6,981 nt of DNA, taken from the NCBI GenBank assembly GCA_946482295.1, contig CAMLRB010000190.1:1-6981 (forward strand). The letters run 5' to 3'. The notes beneath the pieces are model-generated. The model did no database searches. It saw only the letters and a list, made by a program, of their open reading frames with translations, and had not been told where the DNA came from. Below, one piece after another: positions 1 through 5,725 of this stretch. This DNA is from an uncultured Bacteriovorax sp. Lineage in GTDB: Bacteria; Bdellovibrionota; Bacteriovoracia; Bacteriovoracales; Bacteriovoracaceae. How positions within the stretch are numbered: position 1 is the first letter of the stretch; each line of letters opens with the position of its first letter. A program made the position numbers and the translations under genes.

Positions 1-271
1 GGAGAGTTGCTGTCATAACATTCATACGGTTGATCATTGCACTAAGAGCAATGACAGTACCGAATTGAGCGATGATTAATCCCCAAAAGAGAATTTTATT
101 TGTCACAACTGTATAGGCCCACGCTTCATTGTTTCCAATAAACGTTGCAATGGCCGCAGTTAAAAGCACACCAATGGACATCCATTGATAAACTTTTGTC
201 ATGAACTGTGCAGCGACAGAGCTTTTCGTCTCGACATCGAGAACATTGTTGTATTCGCGGTTTCTTTCCAT
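1..271 (-). CDS. Bax inhibitor-1 (BI-1/YccA/YetJ) family membrane protein, N-terminal part
   Basis: The gene runs off the left edge; 90 codons are visible. The translation begins MERNREYNNVLDVE and continues with the typical BI-1 family opening, a short polar tail followed by FMTKVYQWMSIGVLLTAAIA (residues 23-42). Two hydrophobic segments are visible, at about residues 30-46 and 59-79, followed by a basic/polar turn (MINRMN). Full-length bacterial members have about 220-240 residues and seven membrane helices. Known relatives include YccA, an FtsH-interacting inner-membrane protein, and YetJ, a pH-sensitive calcium leak channel; the exact role here is unknown. The start is set by AAGGA lying 8 bases upstream of ATG at 271. 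A perfect TATAAT box lies at 303-308 and a 12-bp palindrome at 281-292, so this gene probably has its own promoter in addition to any read-through from the small gene upstream. Confidence 0.88.
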   Translation of the reverse strand, partial: MERNREYNNVLDVETKSSVAAQFMTKVYQWMSIGVLLTAAIATFIGNNEAWAYTVVTNKILFWGLIIAQFGTVIALSAMINRMNVMTATL

Positions 272-280
272 AGATCCATC

Positions 281-292
281 CTTGTTAACAAG
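281..292. repeat. 12-bp perfect palindrome in the leader of the BI-1 family gene
   Basis: CTTGTTAACAAG is a perfect 12-bp inverted repeat. On the minus strand it lies downstream of the predicted TATAAT box and its last bases run directly into the AAGGA ribosome binding site. It could be an operator half-site pair, or an RNA stem with little loop; its function is inferred only from position. Confidence 0.4.
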
Positions 293-302
293 TTATGAAT
301 CT

Positions 303-326
303 ATTATAGCGAAATTAATGTGTGAT
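303..326 (-). promoter_or_regulatory. candidate sigma-70 promoter for the BI-1 family gene (perfect -10, poor -35)
   Basis: On the minus strand TATAAT (positions 308-303) is preceded by a 17-base spacer and TTAGAA, which matches TTGACA at 3 of 6 positions. The -35 lies within the last codons of the 49-residue small gene. Predicted transcription would begin near 296, giving a leader of about 25 bases that contains the palindrome at 281-292 and the ribosome binding site. Confidence 0.5.
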
Positions 327-464
327 TCTAAGCTTTTTTAAATGCTCTTTTTCTTCGAGATTTTGTGGTCTGCGCATTTCTAGGGTGTAGTAGAGTTCTT
401 TGCTTTCTTTTTTGACGAGACGGAAAATCATCGAGCAAATTTTCTGGAACAAATTCTTATCCAT
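315..464 (-). CDS. small hypothetical protein, 49 residues
   Basis: This short gene reads MDKNLFQKICSMIFRLVKK, then a Lys/Glu-rich part ending KKLRITH and TAA. Support is a very good Shine-Dalgarno sequence, GGAGG four bases before the ATG (GGTGGAGGTCTTATG), an otherwise empty gap between marC and the BI-1 gene, and a sensible composition: a short amphipathic N-terminal stretch (residues 5-18) followed by a highly charged tail with many Lys, Glu and Arg. There is no signal peptide and no clear membrane helix. It lies 85 bases downstream of marC and 43 bases upstream of the BI-1 family gene, all on the same strand. I do not recognise the family and propose no function. The main doubt is its length. 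Confidence 0.6.
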   Translation of the reverse strand: MDKNLFQKICSMIFRLVKKESKELYYTLEMRRPQNLEEKEHLKKLRITH

Positions 465-549
465 AAGACCTCCACCAAATTGTAAATGTGCCTTGAAGGT
501 AGTGGGAGAGTCTAATTTAGTCCAGTCAGGAATCTGTTAGGTTTTGTCG

Positions 550-1194
550 TTAGAATGCACCTTTTAAAACGGGAATAATTTCTTTGATTCCAGTCGCAAT
601 CATTTCAATAGACATAGAAAGAAGTATTAGCCCCATGATTCGCGTCATCACGTTTAATCCAATCTGACCAAGTTTCTCCCCGATAAAGTCAGCATAACTT
701 AAAATGACTTTAATAATGAGTCCAATGAGCAACACCATCACAGTGCCTGCAATCCAATGTGTCGGAGTAAGGAATTTTTTAGAGTGAATAATTGAAGTAG
801 AGATTGCGCCTGGCCCTGATAGTAACGGGATAGCAAGAGGAATGATTCCTATTTCACGTTCAAAATCAAAACTGCGCATTTCTTCATTGTTAATTTTAGT
901 TGTTGATTGCTGAGCTGAAATCATACTGAAGGCCATCGTGAAGAGAAGAAATCCACCGCCGATTGTAAATGATGCGACTGAGATACCAAAAAAGTTTAGC
1001 AGGCCTTGTCCGAAAACCAAACTAATCATGATAGTTATTGAACACGCAATAGCACACGTGTTGGTAACGTTTTTGATATTGAGATTTTTATGATTTTTAG
1101 TGAATCCTAAGAAAACAGGAATCGCACCGAGCGGATTGATAATTGAAATAAGAGTGATAGAAAATTTGATAATGTCGTTTAATGCTTGTTCCAT
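550..1194 (-). CDS. marC: MarC family (UPF0056) integral membrane protein
   Basis: The 214-residue protein has the family's usual length and six predicted membrane helices. The family signature is clear: a first helix containing SIINPLGAIPVFLGF (residues 16-30), a central GPGAISTSI (about 126-134), and a C-terminal GLNVMTRIMGLILLSMSIEM (178-197) followed by IATGIKEI. The start ATG at 1194 is preceded by AAGGA at 8 bases. MarC proteins are inner-membrane proteins of unsettled function; the name comes from the E. coli multiple antibiotic resistance locus, but a direct resistance role was not borne out for E. coli MarC. The gene starts 13 bases after the murJ stop, so it is very probably in an operon with murJ. 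Confidence 0.9.
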   Translation of the reverse strand: MEQALNDIIKFSITLISIINPLGAIPVFLGFTKNHKNLNIKNVTNTCAIACSITIMISLVFGQGLLNFFGISVASFTIGGGFLLFTMAFSMISAQQSTTKINNEEMRSFDFEREIGIIPLAIPLLSGPGAISTSIIHSKKFLTPTHWIAGTVMVLLIGLIIKVILSYADFIGEKLGQIGLNVMTRIMGLILLSMSIEMIATGIKEIIPVLKGAF

Positions 1195-1207
1195 TCTATC
1201 CTTACCT

Positions 1208-2800
1208 TTATCTCACAATTTTGCTCTTCATTCGATTGATGATGTGTTTTGCAAGTTCAATATTTAATCCAGCAGCAACTATAAAATAAGTGCAACCATA
1301 AAAACTAAAAACGATGAAGGCCTGAATAATAGGATGAGGAGAAGTGAAGGTTTTGTTAATGATAAATCCAATAAGCGCACCTGTAAGTGCAGCGGACCAC
1401 AATTTAAAAAGATAAGAAAGAGAAATGCCTGTCTTGCCAATTTTTTTGTTCAAGCGATGACGAAGAAGAGCAAATTCAATCCAACCAGATATTCCAGCCG
1501 CGACAGTTAATCCAACAGTAGCATACAGTTTCTCATCGGTGAATGATGGTATGACGAGAAAAGCGAGACAGTAGCCGAGTATAGTTCCGAACAAAATGCG
1601 GACGATGGCGAGATTCAAAGTTGTTTTTGTGTCCTTGAGAGAAAAGAATGTAGAAGAATAAAGTCTGCCCATGGTTGATGCGAGCAAACCAATACTTGAG
1701 CCAATCAACACCATCCAGACAATGTGTGTTTGTTGAGGGCCAAATTCCCCAGTTTGATAAAGGGCCGCCACTAAAATATTGCCGAGAAAGATAAAAGCAC
1801 AAACTGATGGGACAATGAAAAAGGCGATTTTTTCCAAGGCCTGTTGCAATCGCACTCTCAATTTCGCATGCACTTCCTCAGGCGAGCCAAGGTATGAACT
1901 CATCTCTGGAAGTTCTGATGCTGAAATACTCATTCCAAAAAGTGAGACGGGTAAGATGTAGAGTGTTTGAGCGTAAGCTAGTGCTGAGACGGCACCAGTT
2001 GGAAGTAAGCTTGCTAAGATGTTATCTATATACGCACTGATTTGAACCACACCACGAGAGATAAAACTTGGTATAAAATTGCGAATCACGATGTGCACAT
2101 GAAGAGATTTTGTCATCAATTTGGGTTTAAAATGTTTAAGAAGTTTTAACGTTGTTGGAACCTGAACAGCAAACTGGAGAAAACTTCCTACGACAAGTCC
2201 CCAACCCGCAATGATAGCGAGATCATATTGAGTGTTGCTGCTTCCAAAAAGAATGAGTGCGGCTATGATGGAAAGATTCCAGATGACTGGAGCGACATAT
2301 GAGAGAAAAAAACGTCGGTGAGAATTTAAAATGCCTAGACACCAGGCCGACATGACGACAAAACCAGTTCCCGGAAAAAAAATCTGCACCAGTTTTATTG
2401 TAAGTTCTCTTTTTTCACCCTTAAAACCAGGGGCAATAGTATCAATGAGAAAAGGCGTGAGGACAATACCGATAATCACCAATGTTGAGGTCAATAGAAA
2501 CATAATGCTTCCGATGGCCGAAGCCACTTCAGAAGCTTCTAGATGATTTTCATGTTGATTTTTCTCGTTATGTTCACGAGCGAGAAGTCCAGCATAGACC
2601 GGGATAAATGAAGCGGAGAGAACCCCTTCTCCAAAAAGATTTTGTAAAAAATTGGGAATCTTGAGAGCTGCCTTAAAAGCATCGCCCGCATCAGAGTTAC
2701 CAAAGTAGTGGGCAAACGCACGTTCTCGAACTAGGCCCGCAATTCGACTTAAAAATATACCTAGACCAACTAAGACTGCACCGTTTTTTTTACTTCCCAT
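1208..2800 (-). CDS. murJ: lipid II flippase MurJ (MviN)
   Basis: The 530-residue membrane protein belongs to the MOP exporter superfamily and would flip lipid-linked peptidoglycan precursor to the periplasmic side of the inner membrane. The N-terminal family block is clear: FLSRIAGLVRERAFAHYFG (residues 16-34), GDAFKAALKIPNFLQNLFGE (39-58) and SASFIPVYA (62-70). A second block is YILPVSLFGMSISASELPEM (281-300). About 14 hydrophobic segments are spread over the length, slightly more residues than E. coli MurJ (511). By simple alignment R19, R25 and D40 match E. coli R18, R24 and D39, but E. coli R52 is Q53 here and the D269-R270 pair is Q278-T279. In-frame TGA TGA codons sit directly before the ATG, so it is the furthest upstream possible start. 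There is no normal Shine-Dalgarno sequence; see the promoter at 2807-2835. marC follows after 13 bases. Confidence 0.95.
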   Translation of the reverse strand: MGSKKNGAVLVGLGIFLSRIAGLVRERAFAHYFGNSDAGDAFKAALKIPNFLQNLFGEGVLSASFIPVYAGLLAREHNEKNQHENHLEASEVASAIGSIMFLLTSTLVIIGIVLTPFLIDTIAPGFKGEKRELTIKLVQIFFPGTGFVVMSAWCLGILNSHRRFFLSYVAPVIWNLSIIAALILFGSSNTQYDLAIIAGWGLVVGSFLQFAVQVPTTLKLLKHFKPKLMTKSLHVHIVIRNFIPSFISRGVVQISAYIDNILASLLPTGAVSALAYAQTLYILPVSLFGMSISASELPEMSSYLGSPEEVHAKLRVRLQQALEKIAFFIVPSVCAFIFLGNILVAALYQTGEFGPQQTHIVWMVLIGSSIGLLASTMGRLYSSTFFSLKDTKTTLNLAIVRILFGTILGYCLAFLVIPSFTDEKLYATVGLTVAAGISGWIEFALLRHRLNKKIGKTGISLSYLFKLWSAALTGALIGFIINKTFTSPHPIIQAFIVFSFYGCTYFIVAAGLNIELAKHIINRMKSKIVR

Positions 2801-2806
2801 TCATCA

Positions 2807-2835
2807 ATTAAAAGGGCCCTTGGGCGAAAGATCAA
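2807..2835 (-). promoter_or_regulatory. candidate sigma-70 promoter giving a leaderless murJ mRNA
   Basis: On the minus strand TTGATC (2835-2830, 4 of 6 to TTGACA), a 17-base spacer and TTTAAT (2812-2807, 5 of 6 to TATAAT) are followed by exactly six bases, TGATGA, and then the murJ ATG at 2800. With normal spacing the transcript would start on the A of the ATG. This fits the absence of a ribosome binding site. The spacer contains the 10-bp palindrome AAGGGCCCTT (2812-2821), which could be an operator. Confidence 0.5.
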
Positions 2836-2844
2836 TCTCTTTTT

Positions 2845-3621
2845 TTATTTTTCCTTGAGGACATAACCGCAAACTTTCATCTCAATCGCAACATCTTTGG
2901 CATATTCATGCAGAGGAGAAACATTCCACATCCATTCTTCAACAGGTGCGGGGAGATTGAGTTCATGACCGCGTTCAGTTTCAAGTAAGTTGTTTTGTTC
3001 ATCGAGGAACCTCCGCTCGATGTCAGTAAACAACAGGACAAGGCATGGAAAATTTTTAAGATAACGAATGTGATTGAGGGAGCTTTGTAGAAGAAAATTC
3101 TCTCGCTCTGAATTACTTAATGTTGAAAAATTCTTACGAAGATAGCGCTCGAGATGAAGTGGTATCTGGGAAAGGAGATTGGCCGAGACAACAACGGAGA
3201 GTGAATTCCCAAAAGTCCTTGTAGGTATTTTGGGAGTTAAATGACCTTTTTGCAGATCTGCTTCGAGTTCAGAAATATCATGAGTTACAAACTCAATATT
3301 TTTTAGATGACGAACTGATTTTATCGTCGATTGAAGATGGATAATATCTACCAGCACAACTTTTTTGAAATTTTGAGAGAGCCATTCAATAGGGATTTCG
3401 TGAAGGGGGCCAGATCCAAGAATGACGGCCGTTTCTTTTGTGTTGAGGGACGAGCAATGTTTGATGATAAATTGTTTGGCCGCCTGGCGGTGAGATCTCC
3501 ACGCTTCTCGACAACGATGTTCTTTGGCGTGGAGAGAAATACTTTCAAACAAATGTCCAAAAGCTTCCGGGTGCGATTGATGAAACTTCTCTCGAATGTA
3601 AGTGAACAATTCAATGATCAT
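2845..3621 (-). CDS. hypothetical protein with a SAM-dependent methyltransferase-like fold
   Basis: This 258-residue soluble protein has a Rossmann-type nucleotide-binding pattern. A strand-loop motif VILGSGPLHEIP (residues 67-77) resembles methyltransferase motif I. It is followed by KKVVLVDIIH (86-95), where D92 would be the usual ribose-binding acid, FVTHDIS (111-117) and VVVSANLLSQIPLHLERYL (143-161). The N-terminal CREAWRSHRQAAKQFI (37-52) and the C-terminal EEWMWNVSPLHEYAKDVA (228-245) resemble conserved ends of an uncharacterised proteobacterial family with the same core; this is recalled, not searched. The substrate is unknown and catalysis unproven. The gene starts 16 bases after the stop of the 85-residue gene, so the two are probably co-transcribed from the sigma-28-like promoter at 3939-3965, which suggests a motility or envelope link. 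The Shine-Dalgarno sequence is weak (AAGTGA) and lies in a hairpin around the start. Confidence 0.75.
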   Translation of the reverse strand: MIIELFTYIREKFHQSHPEAFGHLFESISLHAKEHRCREAWRSHRQAAKQFIIKHCSSLNTKETAVILGSGPLHEIPIEWLSQNFKKVVLVDIIHLQSTIKSVRHLKNIEFVTHDISELEADLQKGHLTPKIPTRTFGNSLSVVVSANLLSQIPLHLERYLRKNFSTLSNSERENFLLQSSLNHIRYLKNFPCLVLLFTDIERRFLDEQNNLLETERGHELNLPAPVEEWMWNVSPLHEYAKDVAIEMKVCGYVLKEK

Positions 3622-3627
3622 TCACTT
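3600..3627 (-). repeat. inverted repeat enclosing the start codon of the methyltransferase-fold gene
   Basis: Arms AAGTGAA (3600-3606) and TTCACTT (3621-3627) are perfect 7-bp complements separated by 14 bases. Inside lies a second palindrome, AATGATCATT (3613-3622). In the minus-strand mRNA the arm nearest the start includes the weak AAGTGA ribosome-binding sequence and the A of the ATG, so folding could restrict translation unless ribosomes arrive from the upstream gene. Confidence 0.35.
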
Positions 3628-3637
3628 ATGTTAGAGT

Positions 3638-3895
3638 CTATGCCGCTTTTTTACCAGCAGACTTAAAGTTTACATAGTTAACGTATGAAGGAATGCGGGC
3701 CTGCAAAAGATCCCAAATGATTTTTTCATCCAGACCATCGACCTTTGCGCAAGTAATGAGATGAGCGACTTTTTGATCGAGAAGCTCATAGTCGATTGTC
3801 GAGCGATAAACGTGTTCGCTCTCGACAAGGACTTCTTCAATTTCCTCTTTGTACTGGGCAATTAGTGTGTCAATAAAGCTTTCTTTGTTCATCAT
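3638..3895 (-). CDS. small hypothetical protein, 85 residues, downstream of motB
   Basis: I do not recognise the family. The protein is predicted to be largely helical and soluble: an acidic first half rich in Glu (YKEEIEEVLVESEHVY, residues 15-30), a middle with LLDQKVAHLITCAKVDGLDE (38-57), then WDLLQARIPSYVNYV and a basic tail FKSAGKKAA. Length and charge pattern are compatible with an adaptor or regulatory protein, but nothing specific can be claimed. The start is a tandem ATG ATG; GAGG lies 5 bases before the first (3895) and 8 before the second (3892), so either may be used. It follows motB after 82 bases and precedes the methyltransferase-fold gene by 16. A sigma-28-like promoter stands in the gap, placing it tentatively in the flagellar regulon. 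Confidence 0.78.
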   Translation of the reverse strand: MMNKESFIDTLIAQYKEEIEEVLVESEHVYRSTIDYELLDQKVAHLITCAKVDGLDEKIIWDLLQARIPSYVNYVNFKSAGKKAA

Positions 3896-3914
3896 CGCAA
3901 CCTCGTTTCATTCT

Positions 3915-3929
3915 CCAACTTCAAGTTGG
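3915..3929. repeat. hairpin in the leader of the 85-residue gene
   Basis: CCAACTT and AAGTTGG are perfect 7-bp complements around a single central base. The sequence lies between the predicted sigma-28 transcription start (about 3931) and the ribosome binding site at about 3904. No T-tract follows on the minus strand, so it is not a good terminator; it could stabilise the mRNA or serve as a protein-binding palindrome. Confidence 0.45.
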
Positions 3930-3938
3930 TTAAAACGC

Positions 3939-3965
3939 TTATCGGAATCCCGAGGGAAATACTTA
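3939..3965 (-). promoter_or_regulatory. candidate sigma-28 (FliA) promoter for the 85-residue and methyltransferase-fold genes
   Basis: On the minus strand TAAG (3965-3962), a spacer of exactly 15 bases and TCCGATAA (3946-3939) match the enterobacterial flagellar consensus TAAA-N15-GCCGATAA at 3 of 4 and 7 of 8 positions. The spacing from here to the ATG at 3895 leaves a leader of about 35 bases. The same arrangement is found before motA, which strengthens the call. Confidence 0.55.
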
Positions 3966-3976
3966 AGTACTGTCCC
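3954..3976. repeat. imperfect inverted repeat after motB
   Basis: Around the perfect palindrome TACTTAAGTA (3960-3969) the arms continue as GGG on the left (3954-3956) and CCC on the right (3974-3976), with an unpaired AAA/CTGT internal loop. It begins directly after the motB stop codon (3978-3980). It lacks a T-tract, so any role in ending motB transcription would not be classical. It overlaps the -35 element of the sigma-28-like promoter. Confidence 0.45.
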
Positions 3977-3977
3977 C

Positions 3978-4742
3978 TTAGAAATTGCGGTGGCGAAGGA
4001 TAAATTCAACACGTCGATTGATGTTTATCCCATTTTCTTCCTCAGTAGTTGATGTGATTTGAGTTGATTGGGCAACCGGGACAAGTTTATCAGGTCGGAC
4101 CCCAAAATCTTTAATCAATGAATTTCTGATGGCCATAGACCTCTTAAAAGAGAGTTCCCAGTTGGCCTGTTCCGTATCGCCTTCACCTTTTTCAGTGTGG
4201 CCCACAATTGAAACGGAGCCTTCGTAGTCTTTAAAAACATTTGAAAGCTTCTTCAAATAATTTTTTCCTTCGTACGAAATTTCAGTTGAACCAAATTGAA
4301 AGACAATATTTCCTGGAATCGCAAACTTCAAGAATTCGTCTGTATATTCAGCAGAGAAAGCGTTTCCATCAAAAAGTTCATCGACAAGTTGAGAGAGAAC
4401 TTTGTGTTCTTGCAAGTAAACTGGGCGAGGACGTGCTGGTTCAGTAACTTCTTTTTGATCCACTCCACCTTCTTGGCCATTGAGAATAGAGTATGAAGTA
4501 TTTGGAGTGGATCCAATTTTACCAACAGAATCCGCTCCACCTTTGAAAATAGTCGCTGTTGTAAAGTAGTCGGCAATGGCAGCTTTTGTTGCTTCATCTG
4601 CACCCATAAGCCACATAACGAGGAAGAAGGCCATCATCGCAGTCATGAAGTCCGCGAAAGCTACCTTCCAGGCACCACCGTGAGCGCCGGCGTGTCCTTT
4701 GTTGATACGTTTGATGATTATAGGTTGTTTGTCGTCTGCCAT
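3978..4742 (-). CDS. motB: flagellar motor stator protein MotB
   Basis: The 254-residue protein is the peptidoglycan-anchored half of the MotA/MotB proton channel. The N-terminus is basic (IIIKRINKGHAGAHGGAWK), followed by one membrane helix, VAFADFMTAMMAFFLVMWLM (residues 27-46), with the proton-carrying aspartate D31 corresponding to E. coli D32. A plug/linker region follows (about 49-65), then a low-complexity linker with proline (about 70-108) and an OmpA-like peptidoglycan-binding domain (about 145-250). In that domain GHTE (181-184), NWELSFKRSMAIRNSL (194-209, with R201 in the conserved arginine position) and NRRVEFIL (242-249) are visible. At 254 residues it is shorter than E. coli MotB (308), mainly in linker and C-terminus. 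AAGGA lies about 8 bases before the ATG. motA is upstream, but a strong terminator-like hairpin stands between them. Confidence 0.95.
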   Translation of the reverse strand: MADDKQPIIIKRINKGHAGAHGGAWKVAFADFMTAMMAFFLVMWLMGADEATKAAIADYFTTATIFKGGADSVGKIGSTPNTSYSILNGQEGGVDQKEVTEPARPRPVYLQEHKVLSQLVDELFDGNAFSAEYTDEFLKFAIPGNIVFQFGSTEISYEGKNYLKKLSNVFKDYEGSVSIVGHTEKGEGDTEQANWELSFKRSMAIRNSLIKDFGVRPDKLVPVAQSTQITSTTEEENGININRRVEFILRHRNF

Positions 4743-4805
4743 GACTTTTCCTTTTTACTTCAGTTTCTAATGCTGAGAACATATTTTTATATTTCCAGAA
4801 ATAGT

Positions 4806-4831
4806 AAAAATGCTCCACTGGAGCATTTTTT
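4806..4831 (-). terminator. intrinsic terminator between motA and motB (bidirectional in form)
   Basis: Arms AAAAATGCTCCA (4806-4817) and TGGAGCATTTTT (4819-4830) are perfect 12-bp complements around one base; physically the loop would be about five bases (CACTG on the plus strand, CAGTG in the mRNA) closed by a GAGC/GCTC stem. On the minus strand the stem is followed by TTTTTACTATTT, the form of a Rho-independent terminator, and it lies 8 bases past the motA stop. The plus strand also ends in six T. Its GC-stem is short, so termination is probably partial, letting some transcripts reach motB. Confidence 0.75.
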
Positions 4832-4838
4832 CCACAAA

Positions 4839-5696
4839 CTACTTTTTCCCAGCGTTTGCCGTCGCTTCATCCACTTCTTTGAATGTAGGACGAAACTCAG
4901 ATGGAATACTTCTTCTTCCGAACTCAGCACAAACTTTTGCGTTCACGCCTTTTGAAAAAGCTAGAAGACAAATTTTTGCAGTAACCATAAAACGCATTTC
5001 TTCTTTTAAGTTTGCTTCAACTTTCGCAGCTAATGGCTGCAAATAACCGTACGAGAACAAGATCCCGAGAAACGTACCTACGAGAGCGGCCGCAACCGAC
5101 ATACCGATGACTTCCTTACCTTGAGTCAGTTTACCCATGGTGATAACAACCCCGAGAACCGCCGCAACGATACCCAGACCTGGCATGGCATCTGAAACTC
5201 GGTTGATGGATCCGACAAGAACGTGTTCTTCTTCTGTGACGATATCAAGATCGGCATTCATTAAATCTTCAAGATCGTATGGAGAAAGTGATGAAGCAAT
5301 TTGAACTTTTAAAGTGTCACAGATGAAATCAATACAGTGGTGGTTGTTTAGAACAACCGGATATCTTTTAAAGATCTCGCTGGCCTCTGGATTTTCTACG
5401 TGTGGTTCAATCGAAATAGGGTTGGCAGAGGCCATCTTAATAAGTTCAAACATACATTGAAGAAGTTCAATATATCCCTGTTTATTTATTCCTGTTCCTT
5501 TCATTGCTTGCAGCGATCGAGCAATAATGTTTTTAATAATGTTTGGACTTGTCGCCATGATGAGGGAACCAATAGCAGCTCCACCAATAATCAAGAGCTC
5601 CGTTGGCTGCCAAAGAATCGCCAGATTTCCGTGGTGGAGTACATACCCCAAGATAACACACACTGTAGTTACGATTGCACCAACGATAGTGAACAT
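4839..5696 (-). CDS. motA: flagellar motor stator protein MotA
   Basis: The 285-residue inner-membrane protein forms the proton channel with MotB and pushes on the FliG rotor. It is of the long E. coli-like class (E. coli MotA 295). Helix 1 is at about residues 2-20, helix 2 at 33-49 (PTELLIIGGAAIGSLIMA), a cytoplasmic loop at 50-170, helix 3 at 171-188 (MPGLGIVAAVLGVVITMG, with P172 matching E. coli P173), and helix 4 at about 200-221 (ALVGTFLGILFSYGYLQP, P221 matching P222). The C-terminal AEFGRRSIPSEFRPTF (257-272) is typical. In the loop ISIEPHVENPEASEIF (94-109) keeps E97 (E. coli E98), and D149 stands in for E150, but an ungapped alignment puts A89 at E. coli R90. A strong ribosome binding site, GGAGG, lies 7 bases before the ATG. 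A sigma-28-like promoter is about 30 bases upstream. Confidence 0.96.
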   Translation of the reverse strand: MFTIVGAIVTTVCVILGYVLHHGNLAILWQPTELLIIGGAAIGSLIMATSPNIIKNIIARSLQAMKGTGINKQGYIELLQCMFELIKMASANPISIEPHVENPEASEIFKRYPVVLNNHHCIDFICDTLKVQIASSLSPYDLEDLMNADLDIVTEEEHVLVGSINRVSDAMPGLGIVAAVLGVVITMGKLTQGKEVIGMSVAAALVGTFLGILFSYGYLQPLAAKVEANLKEEMRFMVTAKICLLAFSKGVNAKVCAEFGRRSIPSEFRPTFKEVDEATANAGKK

Positions 5697-5725
5697 AAAA
5701 ATCCTCCGAACTGACTTTGCCTATC

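Noticed and set aside
465..549. Gap between marC and the 49-residue gene, searched for a terminator or promoter
   Set aside because: Only a short imperfect repeat around CTAAATTAG and no convincing -35/-10 pair or T-tract; nothing to call.
1533..1802. Minus-strand open frame inside murJ
   Set aside because: Shadow frame of murJ with no ribosome binding site.
3331..3666. Plus-strand open frame of 111 codons
   Set aside because: It lies entirely opposite the methyltransferase-fold gene and the end of the 85-residue gene, both of which have better context and family-like motifs.
4594..4818. Minus-strand open frame overlapping the start of motB
   Set aside because: It is the motB region read in another frame; the low-complexity Arg-rich translation is typical of a shadow.
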